This document shows positions 40,255-46,174 of a stretch of 46,174 nt of DNA, piece by piece (the stretch's first letter is position 1; the number at the start of each line of letters is the position of its first letter). Origin of the DNA: Variovorax sp. (lineage in GTDB: Bacteria > Pseudomonadota > Gammaproteobacteria > Burkholderiales > Burkholderiaceae_C); NCBI GenBank assembly GCA_017744935.1, contig JAGIAI010000040.1, forward strand, positions 1-46,174, written 5' to 3'. The notes under the pieces were generated by a model, which did no database searches, was not told the DNA's origin, and was given only the letters and a program-made list of their open reading frames with translations. The position numbers and the translations under genes are program-made.

Positions 40255-42570
40255 ATGCAGCTCTCCTCGCCCAAGGCCCCCCGCCCTCTCTTCACGCGCG
40301 CCGCAGCGCTGACCGCCATCGCGGCCATCACTGCCTTCTCGGCCCTCTCCGCCTTCACGCCGCCCGCGTTTGCGCACGGCGGCGCGGCGCACATGGCGCC
40401 GCTGAAGAAGACGCTCGAAGACTTCGGTGCGAACGTCCGCTACGACAGCTTTTCCGACGTGTTCACCATTGCGCGCAACAGCACGCTGGTGCGCGTCAAG
40501 CCGGGTTCTCGCACCGCGCTGGTGAACGGCCAGGAGGTAAAGCTCGACGTGCCGGTGACGATGCGCGGCAAGACCGCCTTTGTCTCGCACGACTTCATCA
40601 ACCAGGTGTTCCAGTCGGGCCTCGACAAGACCTTCGCGATCGAGCGCACGCCGAGTCCACTCAACCCGCTGACCGCCGATGAAATCAACGCGGTCGTATC
40701 GATCCTCAAGGCCTCGGGCCGCTACAAGCCCGGCTACCGCTTCACCGAGATCACGCTGAAGACGCCGCCGAAGGACGAGGTGTGGAACTTCGCCCTTGCC
40801 GGCCAGCCGGTGCAAGCGCCCCGCCGCGCATCGGTGGTGGTCCTGGACGGCAAGAACCTGATCGAAGGCACCGTCGATCTCGCCGCGCGCAACGTGACGC
40901 GCTGGGAGCCCGTCGAAGGCGCGCACGGCATGGTGCTGATCGACGACTTCGCGACGGTGCAATCCGCGATCGAGGCCAGTCCCGAGTACGCGCAGGCATT
41001 GCAGAAGCGCAACATCGCCGATGTGAAGAAGGTGGTCGCGACGCCGCTGACCGTCGGCTACTTCGACGGCAAGGATTCGCTCAAGCAGGAAGACCGCCTC
41101 CTCAAGGTGGTGAGCTACCTGGACGTGGGCGATGGCAACTACTGGGCGCATCCGATCGAGAACCTCGTCGCGGTGGTGGACCTCGAGAAGAAGAAGGTCG
41201 TGAAGATCGAGGACGAAGGCGTCATCCCCGTGCCGCTCAAGCCCACACCCTACGACGGCCGCGACCGCAAGCTCACCGCGCCGCACAAGCCGCTGGAGAT
41301 CAGCGAGCCGGAGGGCAAGAACTACACCATCACCGGCAACACGCTTCACTGGCGCAACTGGGACTTCCATCTGCGGCTCGACTCGCGCGTCGGGCTGGTG
41401 CTCTCGACCGTCACCTACAACGATAAGGGCACGCACCGCAAGGTGATGTACGAAGGCTCGCTCGGCGGAATGATCGTGCCCTACGGCGATCCCGACGTGG
41501 GCTGGTACTTCAAGGCGTACCTCGATTCGGGCGAGTACGGCATGGGCACGCTCACATCGCCGATCGAGCGCGGCCAGGACGCGCCCGACAACGCAGTGCT
41601 GCTGGATGCGACGCTCGCCGACTACACCGGCGCGCCGGCCAAGGTGCCAAACGCGATCGCGGTCTTCGAGCGCTATGCGGACCCAGAGTTCAAGCACCAG
41701 GAGATGGGCAAGCCCAACGTGAGCACCGAGCGGCGCGAGCTGGTGGTGCGCTGGATCAGCACCGTGGGCAACTACGACTACATGTTCGACTGGGTCTTCG
41801 CGGAGAACGGCACCATCGGCATCAACGCCGGCGCGACCGGCATCGAGGCGGTCAAGGGCGTGAAGTCGCGCACCATGCAGGATGCGACCGCCGCCGAAGA
41901 CACACGCTACGGCACGCTGCTCGATCACAACATCGTCGGCACCACGCACCAGCACATCTACAACTTCCGGCTCGACCTCGATGTCGATGGCGAAGGCAAC
42001 TCGCTCACCGAGATCGATCCGGTGGTCGAGAAGAACACACGCGGCGGCCCGCGCACCAGCACCATGCAGACGGTGCAGCGCACTGTGGCAAGTGAGAAGG
42101 CGGCCGCGCAGAAGTTCGATGCATCGACGATCCGGCTCCTGAGCAACACGAACAAGCTCAACAAGGTCGGCAATCCGGTGTCGTACCAGCTCATCCCGTA
42201 TGCGGGCGGCACGCACCCGATCGCCAAGGGCGCCAACTTCGCGAAGGATGAGTGGATCAACCACCGCCTGAGCTTCATGGACCGCCAGATCTGGGTCACG
42301 CGCTACAACGAGGACGAGAAGTTCCCCGAAGGCAAGTATCCCAACCGCTCCGGCAAGGACACCGGCCTCGGCCAGTTCACCGCCGACGACCAGCCGATCG
42401 TGAACACCGACAACGTGGTGTGGCTCACCACCGGCACCACGCACGTGGCGCGCGCCGAGGAGTGGCCGATCATGCCCACCGAATGGGTGCACGCACTGCT
42501 GAAGCCCTGGAACTACTTCGACGAGACGCCCACGCTGGGGCTGAACCGTCCAGCCACCCCAGCCAAGTAA
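40255..42570 (+). CDS. tynA: Copper-containing primary-amine oxidase (TPQ enzyme)
   Basis: 771 residues. A signal peptide of about 40 residues (ends TPPAFA|HGG) sends it to the periplasm. Next comes the domain-1 module typical of E. coli TynA (LKKTLEDFGANVRYDSFSDVF...), then the N2/N3 and catalytic domains. The topaquinone precursor is Y507 in V-G-N-Y-D-Y, and copper ligands are H565, H567 (T-H-Q-H-I) and H730 (TTGTTHVA). It turns primary amines, typically phenylethylamine or tyramine, into aldehyde, NH3 and H2O2. The amidase gene follows after 17 bp. The upstream ribosome site is weak. Confidence 0.95.
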   Translation: MQLSSPKAPRPLFTRAAALTAIAAITAFSALSAFTPPAFAHGGAAHMAPLKKTLEDFGANVRYDSFSDVFTIARNSTLVRVKPGSRTALVNGQEVKLDVPVTMRGKTAFVSHDFINQVFQSGLDKTFAIERTPSPLNPLTADEINAVVSILKASGRYKPGYRFTEITLKTPPKDEVWNFALAGQPVQAPRRASVVVLDGKNLIEGTVDLAARNVTRWEPVEGAHGMVLIDDFATVQSAIEASPEYAQALQKRNIADVKKVVATPLTVGYFDGKDSLKQEDRLLKVVSYLDVGDGNYWAHPIENLVAVVDLEKKKVVKIEDEGVIPVPLKPTPYDGRDRKLTAPHKPLEISEPEGKNYTITGNTLHWRNWDFHLRLDSRVGLVLSTVTYNDKGTHRKVMYEGSLGGMIVPYGDPDVGWYFKAYLDSGEYGMGTLTSPIERGQDAPDNAVLLDATLADYTGAPAKVPNAIAVFERYADPEFKHQEMGKPNVSTERRELVVRWISTVGNYDYMFDWVFAENGTIGINAGATGIEAVKGVKSRTMQDATAAEDTRYGTLLDHNIVGTTHQHIYNFRLDLDVDGEGNSLTEIDPVVEKNTRGGPRTSTMQTVQRTVASEKAAAQKFDASTIRLLSNTNKLNKVGNPVSYQLIPYAGGTHPIAKGANFAKDEWINHRLSFMDRQIWVTRYNEDEKFPEGKYPNRSGKDTGLGQFTADDQPIVNTDNVVWLTTGTTHVARAEEWPIMPTEWVHALLKPWNYFDETPTLGLNRPATPAK

Positions 42571-42587
42571 CCACGAGAACATCCACC

Positions 42588-44171
42588 ATGACTGACCTCG
42601 ACGATTCGACTTCCGATCACGGCACGGACACCAGCCGCCGCGAATTCCTCAAGACCGGCGCGGCGCTGCTCGCTGCTGCGGCGCCTCTGGGTGCGCTTGC
42701 GCAGGGGGCCTCGTCCAAGCCCGCGAGCGAGATCACGAGCTGGTCGGCCATCGCGCTGTCTCGCGCGATCCAGTCACGCAGCGTCTCGTGCGTCGAGGTG
42801 ATGAATGCCTATCTTGCGCAGGTGGACAAGTTCAACCCCCGCGTGAACGCCATCGTCTCGCTGCAGGCGCGCGACGGGCTCCTGGAGCAGGCAAAGGAAC
42901 GCGACGCGCAACTTGCCGCCGCGAAGAGCGCAGGCCGCACGGTCGGCTGGATGCACGGCTTTCCGCAGGCGCCCAAGGATCTCGCGGCCACCGCAGGCAT
43001 CGTGACCACCCAAGGTTCACCGATTCTCAAGAACTACGTGCCGAAGACGGATGCAATCGTGGTCGAGCGTGCGCGCAAGTCCGGTGCCGTGCTGATCGGC
43101 AAGACGAACACGCCGGAATTCGGCCTCGGCTCGCACACCTACAACGCGGTGTTCGGCACCACGCTCAATGCCTTCGACCCGACGAAGAGCGCGGGCGGCA
43201 GCAGCGGTGGCGCGGCAGTGTCGCTTGCGCTCAACATGCTGCCGGTGGCCGACGGCAGCGACATGATGGGCTCGCTGCGCAATCCGGCCGCGTGGAACAA
43301 CGTCTTCGGCTTCCGCCCGTCCTTCGGCCGTGTGCCCTACGGGCCGACCAACGAGGTCTTCATCCAGCAGCTTGGCTACGAAGGTCCGATGGGCCGCAGC
43401 GTGGCCGACCTCGCGATGCTGCTGTCGGTGCAGGCCGGTTTCGATGCACGCGTGCCGTTGTCGATCGACCAGGACCCGGCCATCTTCACCAAGCCGCTCG
43501 ACAAGGACTTCAAGGGCGCGCGCATAGGCTGGATGGGCGACTACAACGGCTATCTGCCGATGGAAGCCGGCGTGCTCGACACCTGCACCAAGGCGCTCAA
43601 GAATTTCGAGACCATCGGCTGCACGGTCGAAACGGTGCAGCCGGACTTCTCGATGGAGCGCCTGTGGAAGACCTGGCTCACGCTGCGCGGCTTCATCGTC
43701 GCGGGCATCGCGGGCGGGCTCTATGCCGACCCGAAGACCCGCGCCATGATGAAGCCCGAAGCGGTGTGGGAAGTCGAGAACGGCCTCAAGGTCACGGGCG
43801 GTGATGTCTATCGCGCATCCGTCGACCGTAGCGCGTGGTATCAGGCACTCAACACGCTATTCCAGCGCTACGACTACCTGGTGCTGCCGTCGGCGCAGAT
43901 CTTCCCCTTCGACGCCAAGATGGACTGGCCGAAGAGCATCGAAGGCAAGCCGATGGACACGTACCACCGCTGGATGGAAGTGGTCGTCGGCGGCACGCTG
44001 TCAGGCCTGCCGGTGCTCAACGTGCCGGCCGGCTTCGGGCCGGGCGGACTGCCGATGGGCCTGCAGGTGATCGGTCGTGCGCAGGCCGATCTCGCGGTGC
44101 TGCAGCTCGGCCATGCCTACGAGCAGGCGTCGAAGTACACCGCCACGCGCAGCCCGCTGCTGCTCGCGTGA
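42588..44171 (+). CDS. Amidase-signature enzyme with Tat signal
   Basis: 527 residues. The twin-arginine motif S-R-R-E-F-L-K (16-22) plus a hydrophobic stretch to about 40 marks Tat export. The amidase triad is K130 (PKDLA), cis-serine S206 (GGSSGG) and nucleophile S229 in G-S-L-R-N-P-A; the middle of the usual D-G-G-G-S-I-R is changed to DGSDMMGSLR. It hydrolyses an amide to acid and ammonia in the periplasm. It is placed right after the exported amine oxidase, so both act outside the inner membrane. The precise amide is unknown. Confidence 0.9.
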   Translation: MTDLDDSTSDHGTDTSRREFLKTGAALLAAAAPLGALAQGASSKPASEITSWSAIALSRAIQSRSVSCVEVMNAYLAQVDKFNPRVNAIVSLQARDGLLEQAKERDAQLAAAKSAGRTVGWMHGFPQAPKDLAATAGIVTTQGSPILKNYVPKTDAIVVERARKSGAVLIGKTNTPEFGLGSHTYNAVFGTTLNAFDPTKSAGGSSGGAAVSLALNMLPVADGSDMMGSLRNPAAWNNVFGFRPSFGRVPYGPTNEVFIQQLGYEGPMGRSVADLAMLLSVQAGFDARVPLSIDQDPAIFTKPLDKDFKGARIGWMGDYNGYLPMEAGVLDTCTKALKNFETIGCTVETVQPDFSMERLWKTWLTLRGFIVAGIAGGLYADPKTRAMMKPEAVWEVENGLKVTGGDVYRASVDRSAWYQALNTLFQRYDYLVLPSAQIFPFDAKMDWPKSIEGKPMDTYHRWMEVVVGGTLSGLPVLNVPAGFGPGGLPMGLQVIGRAQADLAVLQLGHAYEQASKYTATRSPLLLA

Positions 44172-44172
44172 T

Positions 44173-45090
44173 TCAGGTGTACTGAACAGGGTCCCGGTAC
44201 TGCGGTTCTTCGTGAATCGCCCAATAGGCGTCCTGCAGCCGCTGGGTGACCGGCCCCGGGAATCTCGGCACCGGCTTGCCATCGATCTTCGCGATAGGCA
44301 GCACGCCGCCTCCGCTGGAGGTGATGAACACCTCGTCGGCACCGCGAAGCAGGTCGACAGGCAGCGGCGCCACGCGTAGCGGAATATCCAGCCGCGCGCA
44401 CAGTTCGATGGCCGTGCGCCGCGAAATGCCTTCCAGCACACCATGGTCCGAGGTGTGCACGACGCCGTCCTTCACGGCGAACACGTTGAAGCCCGGGCCT
44501 TCGGTCACGCAGCCTTCTGCATCGACCACGCAACTCGTGTCGTGGCCACGGTCATAGGCGTCGAAGAGCGACTGCACGAGGTCGATCCAGTGGTAGTTCT
44601 TGACCGTCGGGTCGACAGACGCCGGCGAGATGCGCTGGCGTGAACTCACATGCAGATCGATGCCCTGCGCCTGCTTCTCGGGTGACGCAATCCAGACGTA
44701 GGGCAGCGCGTAGGCATAGAAGCGGTTCTGCGCCATGCGCGGGTCGCGCGCGCCTTTCGGCGGCACGCCGCGGGTGCAGATCATCGCGACATAGGCATCC
44801 TTCAATCCACCCGCACGCACGCAGCCGTGAAGGATCTGGCGCAATTCGCCGCGGTCGTAGGGAATGCTCAGTCGAAGCTTCGAGAGGCTCGCGAAGAAGC
44901 GATCGAGATGATCGTCGAGCCGGAAGAACGCACCCTGCCATGTGGTTGCGACGTCATAGGTGGCATCCGAGCGGGTGAAGCCCCAGTCGAACAGCGAAAT
45001 CCTGGCTTCGGTGAGTGGCACGTAGGCACCTTCGGCGAAGGCACAACCGCCTTCGAACTGGCCGGCAGAAGGCGTGGCGGGAACGGACAT
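44173..45090 (-). CDS. Fold-type IV PLP transaminase, (R)-amine transaminase-like
   Basis: 305 residues from the ATG at 45090 (GAGGAGA upstream). The Schiff-base lysine is K164 in DPTVKNYHWIDL. EGAYVPLTEARISLFDWGF, FRLDDHLDRF, the DAEGCVTEGPGFNVF segment and the C-terminal PGPVTQ...DPVQY closely follow the Arthrobacter (R)-selective amine transaminase as I recall it, rather than BCAT or D-alanine transaminase. The arginine in F-T-R-S-D occupies a position that is histidine in that enzyme. Native substrate unknown; the amine-oxidase neighbourhood makes an amine donor plausible. Convergent with the amidase gene, with a 1-bp gap. Confidence 0.87.
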   Translation of the reverse strand: MSVPATPSAGQFEGGCAFAEGAYVPLTEARISLFDWGFTRSDATYDVATTWQGAFFRLDDHLDRFFASLSKLRLSIPYDRGELRQILHGCVRAGGLKDAYVAMICTRGVPPKGARDPRMAQNRFYAYALPYVWIASPEKQAQGIDLHVSSRQRISPASVDPTVKNYHWIDLVQSLFDAYDRGHDTSCVVDAEGCVTEGPGFNVFAVKDGVVHTSDHGVLEGISRRTAIELCARLDIPLRVAPLPVDLLRGADEVFITSSGGGVLPIAKIDGKPVPRFPGPVTQRLQDAYWAIHEEPQYRDPVQYT

Positions 45091-45108
45091 GGGATCTCCT
45101 CGGAGGGT

Positions 45109-45169
45109 GAAGAACGACGAAGAACGATTTATTGTACGCTGTACAATAACATTATTGAACATCGTTCAA
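45109..45169. promoter_or_regulatory. Operator cluster between transaminase and TetR genes
   Basis: Two perfect palindromes: arms TTATTGTAC / GTACAATAA with GCT between (45129-45149) and arms TTGAAC / GTTCAA with ATC between (45155-45169). A tandem 10-bp repeat, GAAGAACGAC then GAAGAACGAT, lies at 45109-45128. The stretch is strikingly AT-rich for this genome and lies between divergent genes, one of them TetR-type. The 21-bp palindrome is a typical TetR-dimer operator; binding by this TetR protein is inferred. Confidence 0.7.
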
Positions 45170-45187
45170 CGCAACAGGACAAGCCCC

Positions 45188-45979
45188 ATGCCCCGCCCTT
45201 CCGCGCCTTCGCGCGCCACTCCCGCCACTGGCCCTCGGCGTGGCCGTCCTCCCAAGAGCAGGGGCCGGCCCCGCAACTCGGCGCTCGGTCCTCTTTCGAT
45301 CTACGAAGCGGCGCTTGCGCTGATCGATGCCGATGGCCTCGCCGCATTCAACATTCGTGCACTCGCGTCAAAGCTGGACGTCGCACCCGCCGCCATCTAC
45401 TGGCATGTGCCCAATCGGGACGCGCTCGTTTCCGGCGTCATCGGGCTGGTGCTCGGGGGAATTTCCAGCGCGCTGCCCGATGGCGCCTCATGGCAGGACG
45501 CGATTCGCGCCCTCATCAAAGGCTATCGCGAGGCCCTGCGCCGGCACCCGAAGCTGGCGCCCGCCGTCGCGACTGAACTGGCCTACAACGCGGAATTCGA
45601 TGAACCGCTGCTGGACCACATCGTCTCGGCGTTGAAGTCCGCCGGCTTCGGGGGCGACACCTTGGTGGACGCCTTCAACGTGGTGGTCGCAGCGATGAGC
45701 AGCTTTGCGACCCTCGAGCTTTCGGTGGCACCCACAGAGGCGTCTGACTCCTGGCAGGACGCGTGCAAGGCACGCATCGACGCAATCGATCCACACAAGC
45801 ACCCGGCCCTGTACAGCGAACGCGAGGCCCTGCGCAACAAGGCATTCCTGATGCGTTGGTCCGATGGCATGGAGTCGCCACTGGAACGCAGCTTCGACGC
45901 CTGGGTCGACGTGATCGTGCGCGGGCTCGAGTCGCGCAGCCGTGCCCTGCGCCGGGCATCGCGAACTGCAAAGTCCTGA
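45188..45979 (+). CDS. TetR-family transcriptional regulator
   Basis: 263 residues. A basic Pro/Arg-rich lead of about 30 residues precedes the TetR HTH (about 36-80): IYEAALALIDADGLAAFNIRALASKLDVAPAAIYWHVPNRDAL. The C-terminal ligand domain is helical with a long DACKARIDAIDPHKHPALYSE loop. It probably represses itself and the divergent transaminase through the palindromes at 45129-45169. The ligand is unknown; a substrate of the transaminase is an economical guess. Confidence 0.92.
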   Translation: MPRPSAPSRATPATGPRRGRPPKSRGRPRNSALGPLSIYEAALALIDADGLAAFNIRALASKLDVAPAAIYWHVPNRDALVSGVIGLVLGGISSALPDGASWQDAIRALIKGYREALRRHPKLAPAVATELAYNAEFDEPLLDHIVSALKSAGFGGDTLVDAFNVVVAAMSSFATLELSVAPTEASDSWQDACKARIDAIDPHKHPALYSEREALRNKAFLMRWSDGMESPLERSFDAWVDVIVRGLESRSRALRRASRTAKS

Positions 45980-46085
45980 GGCCTCCCACTGCGTCCTCGC
46001 CTCCTATACTGCCCCGAGCCAACGCCGACAGGACGGCGATGGCTTTTAAGGCATTCAACAAGCAACCATCTTGAAGACCTCGAAG

Positions 46086-46174
46086 TCAATCCGAAGCAAA
46101 GTTGCTGCGCCAAGGAGTCTTGGTGCGAGCGATGGCGTTGAGCGTGATGAGCAGCTTGCGCATGCATGCGACGA
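46086..46174 (-). mobile_element. IS110-family transposase, C-terminal fragment at window edge
   Basis: The minus strand reads VACMRKLLITLNAIAR-TKTPWR... to a TGA at 46086-46088. The M-R-K-L-L...L-N-A-I-x-R...P-W end is the hallmark of IS110/IS1111 transposases (DEDD type). The rest of the element lies beyond the window, so whether it is intact is unknown. The 106 bp between this stop and the TetR gene contains no gene; IS110 elements usually lack long terminal inverted repeats and none was seen. Confidence 0.8.

Noticed and set aside
40234..42582. 782-codon open frame antisense to the amine oxidase
   Set aside because: Same reason: mirrors the whole amine oxidase gene, has no recognisable motif and has biased residue content.
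1..46174. tRNA, rRNA or CRISPR array
   Set aside because: No cloverleaf, rRNA-like stretch or regularly spaced repeat was found on reading the window by eye.

Overview
The window is uniformly GC-rich, tightly packed chromosomal DNA of a Gram-negative bacterium. The style of the proteins (branched-chain-type ABC importers, many SDRs, Crp/IclR/AraC catabolic regulators, aryl-amine oxidase) suggests Burkholderiales, most likely Comamonadaceae such as Variovorax. That placement is from recalled family resemblance, not a search. About 44 protein genes are supported, including one partial at each edge and one broken SDR. I see no tRNA, rRNA or CRISPR array.

Region 1 (1-24.8 kb) is a large catabolic island. 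From the left: a partial MFS carrier, a Crp/Fnr regulator, a 4HBT thioesterase and an SDR gene that has lost its NAD(P)-binding N-terminus. A PobR-like AraC regulator lies divergent to an SDR / KSTD-like flavoprotein / NIPSNAP operon. A seven-gene minus-strand operon follows (from its promoter: Gfo/Idh oxidoreductase, IclR regulator, second flavoprotein, double NIPSNAP, TIM-barrel isomerase, acyl-CoA dehydrogenase, CoA-transferase). Divergent to it are an AroE-like dehydrogenase and a third flavoprotein. The island ends with a long plus-strand operon: a 37-codon leader ORF, SDR, LivHMGF-type ABC transporter, its binding protein, a nucleotide-sugar-epimerase-like protein and another SDR. The content reads as import, stepwise oxidation of a cyclic alcohol or ketone, CoA activation and beta-oxidation. 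No ring-cleavage enzyme is present and the substrate cannot be named from sequence.

Two regulatory links stand out. A 31-bp element with two GAAT(T/C)GTC repeats 21 bp apart occurs upstream of both the 3.7-kb and the 17.6-kb operons, at exactly the same distance from a -10-like hexamer; it is the likely AraC operator. In the 14.7-kb divergent region, two back-to-back sigma70-like promoters have their -35 boxes in the two arms of one TTCAA-N3-TTGAA palindrome, the likely IclR operator.

Region 2 (24.8-36.7 kb) is mixed core or housekeeping DNA: small secreted or membrane hypotheticals, an orphan NarL-type response regulator, an NlpD-like lipoprotein with a degenerate LytM site, a GltS glutamate carrier, a GAF protein, a cysteine-rich flavodoxin-fold oxidoreductase, glutamine-dependent NAD+ synthetase, a DksA/TraR zinc-finger protein and a dual-specificity phosphatase.

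Region 3 (36.7-46 kb) is an amine-use module: LuxR regulator, aldehyde dehydrogenase, AraC regulator, copper/TPQ primary-amine oxidase and Tat-exported amidase. Next come a fold-type IV transaminase resembling (R)-selective amine transaminases and a divergent TetR regulator with two perfect palindromes between them. The right edge holds the C-terminus of an IS110-family transposase.
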